Positions 23,759 to 33,919 are shown, numbered from the stretch's first letter. The stretch is DNA of 64,000 bases from Terrimesophilobacter sp044464485 (GCA_044464485.1 JBIQLG010000002.1:186001-250000), one strand, 5' to 3'. Notes: generated by a model from the sequence alone, not told the origin. Numbers and translations are program-made.

Positions 23759-26063
23759 TGTCGATGGGCCGCGTGTAAGGCGGGGCTGCATCCTCCTCGG
23801 TGCCGATGATCAGGAACAATCTGGCGTACGGCGGCAATTGAACGGAAAAACTGTTCAGGTCGTCGACAAAGCCAACTCTCTCGCCGCTCGCCACGTCCGT
23901 GACGGAGCGCCGGGGAATGAGATGCTCGGAGCGAACGGTACCCTCCACGGTTTCGCCGCTGAAATTCAACACCGTCACCTGAAGCGTGGGGTCTTCGATA
24001 GCCGAATTGCCTTCGTCGAGCCGATGCACCATGACGAGCATTCCCGGATGTGCAACATCGGGGATATCGATTTGCGTGGCGACATCAATTCCGTGCGCAC
24101 CACGGATGCGCAGGATGTCCTTCAACTGCGACGCAAACGACTCATGGTCGGCCAGCTGCGCCGTGATCGATCCGTACAGCGAACGACCCCGCGGCATGCC
24201 GGAGCTTGACGCGGTGGCTTCAGGATCTGCGTCGATGAGGTCGTGGGCGCCCCGGTGTATCCAGCGCGTGTCGCCGCCCGCGATGAGTTCGGCGACTGTG
24301 TCGTCAGGAACCGGGAGCATCCCCAGCAGGTCCCACGCGGAGAGAGCGAACACGCCGGGTTGCCAGGCATTGAAGCTCGCCAGCACCAAATGTGCGTCGC
24401 GAATGCTCGCGACATCCGCGTCTCGGATCGAATCGAGTGCGGAGAAGCCCTGGGCCGCCGTGATGACCGAGGCGGTTGTGCACGCAATTCCATTGGTCGT
24501 GAAGACGCGGTTGTAGCTCGCACGGTCACCCGTGAGTATGTCGGTGAGGTCCGCGCGAATCGTGTCCGCGAGTTCCGCGCCGGTGAGTTCCGCGCCTCGG
24601 AACGAGAACACGTCAAGGTGGTGCCGATTCGCCCAGTGCACGAGCTCGTAGGTGAGTTCGTCGTGGTTCTGCAACGCGTGCACGAGCCCGACGGGTTGAA
24701 CTCCCACCTCAAGCGAGGTGCGCAGGGTGAGCCTCAGGAACTCGGTATCGGCCGTTGCGAACGCGTGTTGATACGCGGGTCGATTGATGAAGTCGTAGGA
24801 GAGGTCTGCACCCACCCGACCGGTGTCTCTGATGTCTTCAATGCCGAGGTTCAGTTCCTGGAACGAAAAACCCCCCACCTTGCGAACCATGCTCGCAATG
24901 AGGTGGTTGGCGGCCTCGGACAGCGGATGCCCTTCCGACCAGCCAGGCTGGCCCTCCGCGCTCTTTTCCACCCCGAGAAACCCGTTCGCGTCGAGGCGAA
25001 GCGCGCTCGAACCGAGGTCACCGAGCGAGTGCAGGGCGTCGCCGATGACGAGGCGCATTCCCGCGAACGTTGGATCGAGCCAGTTGATCGACGGTTGCCC
25101 CTGCTTGAAATAGTGGAGGTACACCCACCGGCGCGTGCGGCCGTCGACTCCGAGGATGGGCGCGGTCGTGCTCCAGTTCGTCTCCTTGATGCCCGGAGAG
25201 TAGAAAATCACCCGCTGCAGCTGACCGATGATGTATCCGCGGTCGGCAAGCTTCGCCTCGGTCTCGGCGTCGAGGTTGACGGCGTCGCGTTCGGCAGGAA
25301 CATCCGGCAGGAGCGACCAGTCCTCCTCGGGAATTTCGACCATGTGGTAAATGCCCGGGAAGTCTTTGTATCCCATCTCGGCCAGGCGAAAATCGGCGCC
25401 CTTTCCCGTGTGACCCGGCACAATATCGTCGATGACGCTGCCCCCGTGGCTGTCTGCGGCGTCGCAGAGCGCGCGAAATTCTTCCTCGGTGCCGAATGCC
25501 GGATCAATTTGGGTGCTGATGCGGTCGAAGTGGCCGTCCACGCTCGCCGTCTGCCCCCATCCGGTGATGCCGCCCGCCATTTTCACGGGACCCGTGTGCA
25601 CCGCGACAATGCCGATCGCCTCAAAGGCGTCCCACAGTTCCTGACTGCCCAGCGCCTTGAGGTACGACTGGCCTGGCTGCGTGATGAGCGAAATCGGGTA
25701 CGCCGTGAACCACACCGAGGCGGTGCGAATGGCTCTGCGGGCATCGGGGCGGGCATACGAGTTGCGCCACATGCTCGGCTGCCCGGAAAGCGCGCGCGAC
25801 AAATTGTCCGCATCCCTCAACATGGACTGGCGCTTGAGCCACGAGATGTAGGACGGGTTGGATGCGACCGCCGAGCGTGGATCCGTGAATGAGTGGCGAA
25901 CACCGCTGTAGCGAAGCTGGTCGCGTGGCCGGAGCCTCTTAGGGCGCGCCGGATAGCGGATGTCGTCGTACGTGGGCTCTTCGGGTTCGGGCTCCATCGC
26001 CTCCGCCTCGGTGAGGTCCGGGTCGTCCGTCTTCGCCGTTCCGGCCGCGTCGGGTTCAGTCAT
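23733..26063 (-). CDS. GH13 alpha-glucosyltransferase/hydrolase, trehalose-synthase-like
   Basis: A 776-residue protein of the alpha-amylase clan. An acidic N-terminal segment of about 45 residues precedes the barrel. The catalytic residues are intact: nucleophile Asp in SALRLDANGF, acid/base Glu in FSFQELNLG, transition-state Asp in LQNHDELTYELV. The end of the protein forms an amylase-type C-terminal beta domain. It is the last gene of the treX-treY-treZ operon, five bases after treZ. The maltokinase at the other end of the locus makes a TreS-like maltose-trehalose function attractive, but the protein is divergent from classical TreS and the reaction is inferred. Confidence 0.82.
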   Translation of the reverse strand: MTEPDAAGTAKTDDPDLTEAEAMEPEPEEPTYDDIRYPARPKRLRPRDQLRYSGVRHSFTDPRSAVASNPSYISWLKRQSMLRDADNLSRALSGQPSMWRNSYARPDARRAIRTASVWFTAYPISLITQPGQSYLKALGSQELWDAFEAIGIVAVHTGPVKMAGGITGWGQTASVDGHFDRISTQIDPAFGTEEEFRALCDAADSHGGSVIDDIVPGHTGKGADFRLAEMGYKDFPGIYHMVEIPEEDWSLLPDVPAERDAVNLDAETEAKLADRGYIIGQLQRVIFYSPGIKETNWSTTAPILGVDGRTRRWVYLHYFKQGQPSINWLDPTFAGMRLVIGDALHSLGDLGSSALRLDANGFLGVEKSAEGQPGWSEGHPLSEAANHLIASMVRKVGGFSFQELNLGIEDIRDTGRVGADLSYDFINRPAYQHAFATADTEFLRLTLRTSLEVGVQPVGLVHALQNHDELTYELVHWANRHHLDVFSFRGAELTGAELADTIRADLTDILTGDRASYNRVFTTNGIACTTASVITAAQGFSALDSIRDADVASIRDAHLVLASFNAWQPGVFALSAWDLLGMLPVPDDTVAELIAGGDTRWIHRGAHDLIDADPEATASSSGMPRGRSLYGSITAQLADHESFASQLKDILRIRGAHGIDVATQIDIPDVAHPGMLVMVHRLDEGNSAIEDPTLQVTVLNFSGETVEGTVRSEHLIPRRSVTDVASGERVGFVDDLNSFSVQLPPYARLFLIIGTEEDAAPPYTRPIDIIHVDENA

Positions 26064-26067
26064 AGCT

Positions 26068-27843
26068 CTAGTCTCTCCTTGAATGGGCTATCACCGCGAG
26101 TGAGTGGGCGTCGAGGCTGATCCCTCGGGGACTGAACGTGTGCGAGCCGAAGGCAAGGAGAACATCTTCCGGCGTGAGGGGATCCGCCCCGGCGCCGGGA
26201 AACTGCCGCGGAGTGTCGCACAGGTTGACGACAATCGCGGTTCTTTCCCGCCGCACCACGATGGCGCCAGCCGGATCCACGACCTCCACGGTAGCGGTGC
26301 CAAATCGGGCATCGGTCAGGTCCGGGCGCGCCCTGCGCAAGCGGATGACCGCGCGATAGAAGTCGAGAATTCGTGCGTGCCGGCCGACGAGTCGTTCATC
26401 CCACCGGAGTTTCGAGCGCTCGAACGTGGCCGGGTCCTGCGGGTTCGGCACGCGAGATTCGTCCCAGCCCATGCGCGCGAACTCGGCTATCCTTCCGCGC
26501 GCTGTCGCCTCGGCCAGTTCGGGTTCGGGATGCGAGGTGAAAAACTGCCACGGGGTGGATGCTGCCCACTCTTCGCCCATGAACAGCATGGGGGTGTTCG
26601 GTCCGAGAAGCGTGAGCACTGCGGCGATCGCGAGTTGACCGTCATCCAGCGTCGCGGCCAGTCGATCCCCGGCGGCGCGATTCCCGATCTGGTCGTGGTC
26701 CTGATTGAAGACGACGAGCCGCGAAGCGGGCACGGTGAGCCTGTCGATGGGCCGCCCGTGATGCCTGCCGCGAAACGACGAGTAGGTTCCGTCGTGGAAG
26801 AAGCCCTTCTCGATGACTTTCGCGAGAGCGTGCGGGTCGGCGAAGTCGGCGTAGTAGCCGCTGGTTTCCCGCGTGAGCGCGACGTGCAGCGCGTGGTGGA
26901 AGTCGTCGCTCCACTGCGCGTCGAGACCGTCGCCGCCCGCTTCACGCGCCGTGATGAGCTTCGGGTCGTTGAGGTCGGACTCCGCGATGAGCCCGAGCGG
27001 CTTGCCTTCGCGTCGCGACAATTCCGTGACGGCGACCTCGAGCTCCTCGAGGATGTCCATGGCGCGCGCATCGACGAGCGCGTGCACGGCGTCGAGCCTC
27101 AGCCCGTCGACATGGTAATCGTGCAACCACATGAGCGCGTTGTCGATGATGTAGCGCCTGACCTCGTCGGATCCTGGCCCATCCAGGTTGATGGAACTGC
27201 CCCACGTGTTCGCGCTGTCCGAGCGCACGTACGGGCCAAACTCGGGCAGGTAGTTGCCGCTCGGCCCGAGATGGTTGTACACGACATCCTGGATCACGCC
27301 GATGCCTGCGCGATGACACGCGTCGACGAATCGCTGGTATCCTTCCGGACCGCCGTATGGCTCATGGACCGCGTACCACAGCACTCCGTCGTAACCCCAG
27401 TTGTGTATTCCGTTGAAGGCATTCACGGGCAGCAGTTCGACAAAATCGACGCCGAGGCCCAGCAGGTAATCGAGTTTGCCCGCCGCGGCATCCAGGGTTC
27501 CTTCGTCGGTGAATGTGCCGATGTGCAGTTCGTAGATGACCGAGCCGGGGATGGGACGGCCCGTCCAGCGCTCATCCGACCACGAAAACGCCGCCGCGTC
27601 GAAATCTCGCGAAAGTTCGTGGACGCCGTGGGGCTGCCGCCGCGACCTCGGGTCGGGGAACGGCCCGTTGCCGTCGACCAGGAAGCCGTAGTCGACGAGG
27701 CCGCTTGCCGACAGCGGCGCTTCGGCGCGCCACCAGCCGGTCTCCCGGTTTTTGACGAGCGGATGCCGCTGACCGTCGATCACGACTTCGACGTTCGCGG
27801 CGGCCGGCGCCCACACCGGGAATCCTTGCTGCGCCGCCGTCAT
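26068..27843 (-). CDS. treZ: Malto-oligosyltrehalose trehalohydrolase
   Basis: A 591-residue GH13 enzyme that releases trehalose from malto-oligosyltrehalose. An N-terminal CBM48-like domain (FPVWAPAAANVEVVIDGQRHPLV) precedes the barrel. Catalytic residues lie in GLRLDAVHALVD (Asp), LGLIAESDLNDP (Glu) and NHDQIGNRAAG (Asp), and the family motif PFMGEEWA appears here as MLFMGEEWAAS. The ATG at 27843 overlaps the treY stop by four bases, so the upstream open frame is disregarded. It acts on the product of TreY. Confidence 0.96.
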   Translation of the reverse strand: MTAAQQGFPVWAPAAANVEVVIDGQRHPLVKNRETGWWRAEAPLSASGLVDYGFLVDGNGPFPDPRSRRQPHGVHELSRDFDAAAFSWSDERWTGRPIPGSVIYELHIGTFTDEGTLDAAAGKLDYLLGLGVDFVELLPVNAFNGIHNWGYDGVLWYAVHEPYGGPEGYQRFVDACHRAGIGVIQDVVYNHLGPSGNYLPEFGPYVRSDSANTWGSSINLDGPGSDEVRRYIIDNALMWLHDYHVDGLRLDAVHALVDARAMDILEELEVAVTELSRREGKPLGLIAESDLNDPKLITAREAGGDGLDAQWSDDFHHALHVALTRETSGYYADFADPHALAKVIEKGFFHDGTYSSFRGRHHGRPIDRLTVPASRLVVFNQDHDQIGNRAAGDRLAATLDDGQLAIAAVLTLLGPNTPMLFMGEEWAASTPWQFFTSHPEPELAEATARGRIAEFARMGWDESRVPNPQDPATFERSKLRWDERLVGRHARILDFYRAVIRLRRARPDLTDARFGTATVEVVDPAGAIVVRRERTAIVVNLCDTPRQFPGAGADPLTPEDVLLAFGSHTFSPRGISLDAHSLAVIAHSRRD

Positions 27844-30143
27844 GCTCCGGCCTCCGTGAGCAACGCGACCGGGTAGCGGCCGAGCACGTCGGCGACGAGT
27901 GTCGTTCCGGCCGAAATTTGCGCGCCGGTCATGACATCGACCATGTCCGAGGGGCACTCGATCGAGGTGTCGCCCCACCCGCTGCGCTCGGCGAGGCCAA
28001 ACGGAAGCCGAGTCGCGAGCGCGACGACACCGCCGCGATCGAAGGCGACCAGGTGTTCGCGCGCTGCCCCGACAGCGACGACCGGCCGATAGGTGACGAA
28101 GCGCTCCGGATGCTCGCGCCGCAGCCGCAGCACGCGGCTCGTGACGAGTAGTTTCGCCGCGCCCTCCTCGTCGACCGGCGGCAGCCATCCGGAATCGATC
28201 CGTTTCAACAGTTCGGACCTCGCCGCGAAATCGACGGCGCGGCGATTGTCGGGGTCGACGAGCGAGGTTTCCCACAGTTCGCTGCCCTGGTACACGTCCG
28301 GAACCCCCGGAGCGGCAAGCTGGAGGAGTTTCGCGCTCACGCCGTTCGAGAATCCGGCTTCCGCGAGCGCCGCAACTGTCTCACGGAGAATCGCCGCAAC
28401 CTTCGCGTTGTCGAACACCGCGTCGACGGTACCGTGCAGGGTGCGTTCGAAGTCCGGGTTCGGTGCAATCCAGTTTGTTGATGTGCCCGCTTCGCGCGAG
28501 GCCTTCTCGGCGTAACCGTGCAGCCGTGGTCTCGAGGCCGGCCAGGACCCCACGACCGCTTGCCACAGCAAATTTTCGAGGTCGGGATCGTTCAGATCGA
28601 TGAGCTCGTGAAGGCTCTCGAGTGTCGTGCGCCACAACTCTGGCCGCTCGGCGAGCGCGATAATGCGCGCGCGAACGTCTTCACCACGCTTCGTGTCATG
28701 AGTCGACAGGGTCGTCAAGGTCTCCGGCCAGTCACGCAGCCGCCGCGCCTGGCGTTCGTGGAACACCTCCACGTCGATGCTGAATTCGCTCGGGTCTCCG
28801 CCCACCTCGTTGAGCGCGGTCAACCGGTTGTAGCGGTAGAAGGCGGAGTCCTCCACACCCTTAGCCATGACCATTCCCGAGGTCTGTTGAAACCGGATGG
28901 CGGCCGGATGCTGCGGGTCGGCGAGAATCGCCGCGACCGCCGCGATCGCGCGGGAGCGGTGCGGTTGCCGCCCACTCGCTGCGGATCGCGCGTGTTCGAG
29001 CCGGTCCCGGCCTTGCGGCAGATACGAGCGGTAGACGGGGAAAGCGGCAAGAAGCGCGGTGAGCGCGGGCACGGCATCCGCGACTTCCGGCATGAGGCGA
29101 GCCAGTCGGTTGACCTCAGAGCGCAGTATGCCTCGCGCGACGTCGCTCTTGGAGTCGAAGACCAGGTCATCCCAGTCGGCGGGCCGCGGGGTGCCGCCAA
29201 TGCTCCCTTGCGCTTCCTCGAGGCCGCGCCGGCCGCGCTCGTCGACGAGCACGCGGTCGAAATCTCCGAGTGCGTCGTACCCTGTCGTTCCTCGCGTCGC
29301 CCACTCGGCAGGCAATTCTTCGCCGGATTCGAGAATCTTTTCCACCCATACGGGAGCGCCGCCCGTCAGCTCGGCGAGCTGCGCGAGGTAGGCGCGCGGG
29401 TCCGCGAGGCCGTCGGGGTGATCCACGCGCAGTCCGTCGGCGAGACCCTCGCGAAACCAGCGGGCGATGTCGCGGTGCGACTCCTCGAACACGTCCGGTT
29501 CCTCGACCCGAATCCCGGCGAGGGAGTTGACGGCGAAGAAGCGCCGATAGTTCAACTCGCCGTCGGCGCGGCGCCAGTTCACGAGCTCGTAGTGTTGCCT
29601 GTCGTGCACGGCACGGCCGGAATCGCCGTCGCCGACTGTGCCCGGGGCAATCGGGAAGCGGGAGTCGTAGTGCGCGAGTTCATCGCCGTCGATTCGCAGC
29701 GCATCAAGTTCGTGCGCGCCGTCGCCAAGCACGGGAATCCGGATGCGGCCGGATGCGGCATCCCAGTCCACGTCGAACGCGTCGGCGTAGCGCGATGCCC
29801 GGCCGAGTCGAAGCACATCCCACCACCACTCGTTGAGCTTCGGCGTCGCGACGCCCATGTGGTTGGGGACGATGTCGACAAGCACGCCGAGGCCGTGTTG
29901 GTGCGCGGCCGCGGAGAACCGCGCGAACCCTTCCGCACCTCCGCGCCCCGCGTCGATGACGCTGTGATCGATGACGTCGTAGCCGTGATTCGACCCCGGT
30001 TCGGCCTGGAGAATCGGCGAAACGTATACCCATCCGGCACCCAGTTGCGCGAGGTACGGAACCAGCGCTGCCGCATCGTCGAACGTGAACGCGGCGCTCA
30101 ATTGCAGCCGGTACGTCGAGGAGAGCGGAGGCGAATCACTCAT
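27840..30143 (-). CDS. treY: Malto-oligosyltrehalose synthase
   Basis: A 767-residue GH13 enzyme that turns the reducing end of maltodextrin into a trehalosyl unit. It starts MSDSPPLSSTYRLQLS at 30143 and contains AAALVPYLAQLGAGWVYVSP, GSNHGYDVIDH, VDIVPNHM, nucleophile Asp in GLRVDHPDGLADP, Glu in VWVEKILESGEELP and Asp in STHDTKRGEDVRAR. It overlaps treX by 8 bp and treZ by 4 bp, so the three genes form one tightly coupled operon. Confidence 0.97.
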   Translation of the reverse strand: MSDSPPLSSTYRLQLSAAFTFDDAAALVPYLAQLGAGWVYVSPILQAEPGSNHGYDVIDHSVIDAGRGGAEGFARFSAAAHQHGLGVLVDIVPNHMGVATPKLNEWWWDVLRLGRASRYADAFDVDWDAASGRIRIPVLGDGAHELDALRIDGDELAHYDSRFPIAPGTVGDGDSGRAVHDRQHYELVNWRRADGELNYRRFFAVNSLAGIRVEEPDVFEESHRDIARWFREGLADGLRVDHPDGLADPRAYLAQLAELTGGAPVWVEKILESGEELPAEWATRGTTGYDALGDFDRVLVDERGRRGLEEAQGSIGGTPRPADWDDLVFDSKSDVARGILRSEVNRLARLMPEVADAVPALTALLAAFPVYRSYLPQGRDRLEHARSAASGRQPHRSRAIAAVAAILADPQHPAAIRFQQTSGMVMAKGVEDSAFYRYNRLTALNEVGGDPSEFSIDVEVFHERQARRLRDWPETLTTLSTHDTKRGEDVRARIIALAERPELWRTTLESLHELIDLNDPDLENLLWQAVVGSWPASRPRLHGYAEKASREAGTSTNWIAPNPDFERTLHGTVDAVFDNAKVAAILRETVAALAEAGFSNGVSAKLLQLAAPGVPDVYQGSELWETSLVDPDNRRAVDFAARSELLKRIDSGWLPPVDEEGAAKLLVTSRVLRLRREHPERFVTYRPVVAVGAAREHLVAFDRGGVVALATRLPFGLAERSGWGDTSIECPSDMVDVMTGAQISAGTTLVADVLGRYPVALLTEAGA

Positions 30144-32181
30144 GGCGCATCGCCGCAGATCGCAGGAGAGTAAAGGAATTTCCCGCGAGGATGAGCGTGT
30201 CGATCGGCCCCTTCGTTTCCTGCTCGCCGTCGCTCGAGACGACGCGCATCCATGGCTCATCCGGCGCATCCGGGATCGTGAATTCGACGCCGTTGTCGGC
30301 GGAATTGAGCAGCAGCGCGAAGGTGTCCGCACCCTCGTGGGAAAGCAGGAACGTGATGGTGCGGGCGTCGGGATCGGCCCAGTCGCTCTCCTCGAACTCG
30401 TTGCCGTCTGACCTCATGACGCGAACGCTGTCGACGCTGCCGACGGCGGGGTCGTGGCGGAACCACTCCGGCCGAAGCGCCGGATTCTCGCGACGCAACG
30501 CGATGAGCCTCATGGTGAAACGCCGCATCGGCTCATCGATGTTGTCCCAGTCGAGCCACGAGAGTTCGTTGTCCTGACAGTACGCGTTGTTGTTTCCGTG
30601 CTGGGTTCGCCCGATCTCGTCCCCCGCGAGGATCATGGGAACGCCCGCGGAAAGCAGCAGCGTGGCCATGAGATTGCGACGTCGCCTGCGTCGGCGTTCG
30701 ACGATGTCCTCGTCGTCGGTGGGGCCTTCGACGCCGAAGTTGAACGAGCGGTTGTCGTCCTCGCCGTCCTGATTGTTCTCCCCGTTCGCCTCGTTGTGTT
30801 TCTCGTTGTATGAGGTCAGGTCGACGAGCGTGAAACCGTCGTGCGCGGTGATGAAATTGACGCTGCACAGGGGAGCTCTGCGCGACACCTCGTAGACATC
30901 CGGGCTGCCGAGAATGCGCTGCGAGAGAGTGCCGAGCACATTGTCCGCGCCATTCCAGTAGTCGCGAACGTCGTCGCGGAACGCGCCGTTCCACTCCGAC
31001 CAGGTGGCGGGAAATCCGCCGAGCTGGTAACCGGCGGTGTCCCACGGTTCGGCAATCATCTTGACGGTGTTGAGAAGCGGATCCTGCTCGATGAGCGTGA
31101 GGAACGCGCTGTGCAGCTCCGCCGAACCCGACTGGCGGGTGAGGGTGGTCGCAAGGTCGAATCGGAAACCGTCTACGTGCATTTCGGTGACCCAGTACCG
31201 CAGGGAGTCCATGATGAGTCCCAGGGCCGCCGGATGCCGCACGTTGAGGCTGTTGCCGGTGCCCGTCGTGTCGAAGTAGGACGATCGATCATCCTCGACG
31301 AGCCGGTAATACGCGGCGTTGTCGATCCCTTTGAACGAGAGCGTCGGCCCCAGGTGGTTGCCTTCCGCGGTGTGGTTGTAGACCACATCCAGGATGACTT
31401 CGAGGCCCGCCGCGTGCAGCGCCTTGACCATGCTCTTGAATTCGGCAACTTGCCCGCCGCCGTCGCCCACCGAAGAATATTCGCCGTGCGGCGCAAAGAA
31501 GCCGATCGAGTTGTACCCCCAGAAGTTGCGCAGCCCCTTCTCGAGCAAATGGTTGTCGTGGACGAAATGGTGCACGGGCATGAGTTCCACTGCCGTGACG
31601 CCCAGATCGGTGAGGTGCTTGGTCGCCGCGGGATGGGCGAGCCCAGCGTAGGTGCCCCTCAGCTCTGGGGGAACATCCGGATGCCGCTGCGTGAAGCCCT
31701 TGACGTGGAGTTCGTAGATGAGAGTTTCCGCGAGCGGTGTGAGGGGTCGTTCGTCGTCTTCCCAGTCAAAGCTCGGATCCGTGACGACGCAGCGCGGCAC
31801 CGACGCCTGGTTGTCGTCGCGATTAATGAGGAGGGGTTTGTCGAGCTTGTGCCCAAACACGCTCGGGTTCCAGTCGTACTGGCCTTCGATGGCGGTCGCG
31901 TGCGGGTCAAGCAGTACTTTGTGGCGGTTGTGCCTCAGTCCGTTGGCGGGATCCCACGGACCGTCCACCCGAAGCCCGTAGCGTGTTCCGACCCCCATGC
32001 CCGGAACGATGCCGTGAAAAACGTGCCCGGTGCGATGCTCCAGCGGAAAGCAAGCCTGAGTATTCCCCGTGAAAATGCACACTTCTACGGAATCCGCGGT
32101 CTCCGAGTAGATCGCCACGTTCGCGCCCTCTGCGCGAAGGCTTACTCCCAGCGGAAATGGCAAGGATCGTGTTGTGCGCAT
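30136..32181 (-). CDS. glgX: Glycogen debranching enzyme (TreX/GlgX)
   Basis: A 681-residue GH13 isoamylase-type enzyme that trims alpha-1,6 branches to give the linear maltodextrin used by TreY. It starts MRTTRSLPFPLGVSL with a CBM48-like domain (GANVAIYSETADSVEVCIF). Catalytic motifs are VDGFRFDLATTL (Asp), KMIAEPWDTAGY (Glu) and TAHDGFTLVDL (Asp), with the debranching-enzyme sequence YNEKHNEANGE. It is first in the operon and diverges from the maltokinase gene with 45 bp between the starts, so the promoters must overlap. Confidence 0.96.
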   Translation of the reverse strand: MRTTRSLPFPLGVSLRAEGANVAIYSETADSVEVCIFTGNTQACFPLEHRTGHVFHGIVPGMGVGTRYGLRVDGPWDPANGLRHNRHKVLLDPHATAIEGQYDWNPSVFGHKLDKPLLINRDDNQASVPRCVVTDPSFDWEDDERPLTPLAETLIYELHVKGFTQRHPDVPPELRGTYAGLAHPAATKHLTDLGVTAVELMPVHHFVHDNHLLEKGLRNFWGYNSIGFFAPHGEYSSVGDGGGQVAEFKSMVKALHAAGLEVILDVVYNHTAEGNHLGPTLSFKGIDNAAYYRLVEDDRSSYFDTTGTGNSLNVRHPAALGLIMDSLRYWVTEMHVDGFRFDLATTLTRQSGSAELHSAFLTLIEQDPLLNTVKMIAEPWDTAGYQLGGFPATWSEWNGAFRDDVRDYWNGADNVLGTLSQRILGSPDVYEVSRRAPLCSVNFITAHDGFTLVDLTSYNEKHNEANGENNQDGEDDNRSFNFGVEGPTDDEDIVERRRRRRRNLMATLLLSAGVPMILAGDEIGRTQHGNNNAYCQDNELSWLDWDNIDEPMRRFTMRLIALRRENPALRPEWFRHDPAVGSVDSVRVMRSDGNEFEESDWADPDARTITFLLSHEGADTFALLLNSADNGVEFTIPDAPDEPWMRVVSSDGEQETKGPIDTLILAGNSFTLLRSAAMRHE

Positions 32182-32226
32182 CTCTTCATTCTGCGCTTCC
32201 ACAGCATCCGGGACTAACCTCGGCCT

Positions 32227-33609
32227 ATGGTGGAGGCGCTGAAGATCACGAAAGCCCTCGAAGTCTGGGTTGGTCGGCAACGGTGGTTTGTCGGCAAAGC
32301 CACGGCTCCGACGCTGGAGCTTCTTGGCACCCTGCCACTCCGCACCGATGCTCAGCTGCGCGTCATGATCCTTCTGGTTTCAGACCAGACTGAAGCCAAC
32401 GATGTTCTCTATCAGGTGCCCGTCGTACTGCGTCGCGTCCGCCGCGAGGCGGGCGAACACGCGCTGATCGCCGTCATCGACGAGCCGGAGAACGGCACCT
32501 GGCACGTGTACGACGCGCCGGAAGATCCCGCATTCACCGAAGCCCTGGCGCAGCTGATGGCGGAAGAACAGTCGGCAGGCGACGAGACTGTGAACGCTCG
32601 CGGTGCATCCGTGTCGCAGTGGCCCCGGGGAACCATGACCTCAGCCGTGCTTCGCGGTGAACAGTCGAACACGTCGATCGTCTACACCTTCGACGGCGAA
32701 ACCGAAGCGGCCAGCGTAATTTGCAAAATTTTTCGGATGCTCCACCACGGCCAGAATCCGGACGTCGTTCTCCAGTCCGCTCTGTACACCGGGGGTTCGA
32801 GGTCTGTGCCGCGCATCTTCGGGAGCGTGTCTGGCCAGTGGCCGGATACGGGCCGCGCAGACGGTGTCGCGAGCGGCCACCTCGCGTTCGCCCAGCAATT
32901 CCTGACCGGCTCGACCGACGCCTGGACGCTCGCGCTGGAGGCGGGCGCGAAACTGGCTGATTTTACGGACAGCGCCCGTGAAATCGGAATTGCCACCGCG
33001 GACATCCACTCGACTCTTTCAGTTGCGCTGCCCACGCGCGAGGCCACGGGGAGGGATATCGAGGTGGCCAATGCCGCGTGGCGGACCCGACTTGATGCCG
33101 CCATTGCGGAAGTTCCCGACCTCGAAAGCCAGCGTCGTGCCATCGAGCTCGTTTATGAGCGCGCCCTTTCTGTCCCGTGGCCACGTTTGCAGAGCATTCA
33201 CGGAGACTTGCATCTGGGTCAGATTCTGGCCGTTCCAGACGGATCCTGGGTCATCATCGACTTCGAGGGTGAGCCGATGCGCCCTCTCGCCGAGCGTACG
33301 CTTCCGGACCTGCCGCTGCGCGACGTTGCCGGGATGCTGCGAAGCATCGACTACGCGGCCGGCTCGCACTCGTCATCCCCCGACCTTGTGGAATGGGCGC
33401 ACGAGTGCAGGGTTGCCTTCATCGACGGCTACATTGCCCGCTCCGGACGCGATGTGCGCAAGAATCGCGTGCTCCTGGACGCATTTGAACTGGATAAGGC
33501 CCTCTACGAGGTCGTGTACGAGGCGCGAAATCGCCCCGGCTGGCTGCCGATACCTGTCAATGCCGTACGAAGGATCACCGATCGCGCGGGGATTGCTCGC
33601 GGCCGCTAA
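32227..33609 (+). CDS. Maltokinase-like phosphotransferase
   Basis: A 460-residue kinase of the aminoglycoside-phosphotransferase fold. The N-terminal cap (MVEALKITKALEVWVGRQRWFVGKA) is characteristic of maltokinases. Conserved features are NTSIVYTFDGE with a lysine-bearing strand (ASVICKIFR), catalytic Asp in IHGDLHLGQIL and the metal-binding Asp in VIIDFEGEPMRP. Maltokinase makes maltose 1-phosphate, which GlgE adds to glucans. No glgE is in this window. It diverges from treX, linking maltose phosphorylation with trehalose metabolism. Confidence 0.87.
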   Translation: MVEALKITKALEVWVGRQRWFVGKATAPTLELLGTLPLRTDAQLRVMILLVSDQTEANDVLYQVPVVLRRVRREAGEHALIAVIDEPENGTWHVYDAPEDPAFTEALAQLMAEEQSAGDETVNARGASVSQWPRGTMTSAVLRGEQSNTSIVYTFDGETEAASVICKIFRMLHHGQNPDVVLQSALYTGGSRSVPRIFGSVSGQWPDTGRADGVASGHLAFAQQFLTGSTDAWTLALEAGAKLADFTDSAREIGIATADIHSTLSVALPTREATGRDIEVANAAWRTRLDAAIAEVPDLESQRRAIELVYERALSVPWPRLQSIHGDLHLGQILAVPDGSWVIIDFEGEPMRPLAERTLPDLPLRDVAGMLRSIDYAAGSHSSSPDLVEWAHECRVAFIDGYIARSGRDVRKNRVLLDAFELDKALYEVVYEARNRPGWLPIPVNAVRRITDRAGIARGR

Positions 33610-33613
33610 CCCG

Positions 33614-33919
33614 TCAAACAGCCAGCGCCGCCCGCGCTTTTCCGATGCTGACCGGTTGCGGTTGCGGTTGCGCCACCGACGACTGCGACCGAATGTGCCG
33701 CTCCAGCGCGGCCTTCGCGCGCGCGAGTGAGGCGAATCTGCCGAGTTGCTGGCCGAGTCTGGTCGTGACGGTGAAGCCGCGCCCCCAGTGCTCTTCCAGC
33801 ATCCCCGCGAACTCCTCATTCACATAAGCCACCCACACCCCGGCCTGCCGGGGCTCCCAGTGAACAGCCAGCGGCGCTTCACTCACCGAGCGTGGTGGAC
33901 GTTCCAACGTGATGGACAT
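33614..33919 (-). CDS. Small basic protein downstream of Hsp20 gene, unknown
   Basis: A 101-residue protein starting MSITLERPPRS at the ATG 33919, with AAGGAG nine bases upstream. It contains VHWEPRQAGVWVAYVNEEFAGML and VTTRLGQQLGRFASLARAKAALERHI, followed by a Gln/Pro-rich stretch. The second element resembles the short helical repeat seen in some small actinobacterial proteins. No family was recognised. It follows the Hsp20 gene on the same strand after about 210 bp, so a stress-related role is possible. The longer frame upstream of 33919 is not supported. Confidence 0.7.
   Translation of the reverse strand: MSITLERPPRSVSEAPLAVHWEPRQAGVWVAYVNEEFAGMLEEHWGRGFTVTTRLGQQLGRFASLARAKAALERHIRSQSSVAQPQPQPVSIGKARAALAV

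Noticed and set aside
24243..25892. A 549-codon plus-strand frame opposite the GH13 gene
   Set aside because: The GH13 frame has all catalytic motifs; the opposite frame has none.
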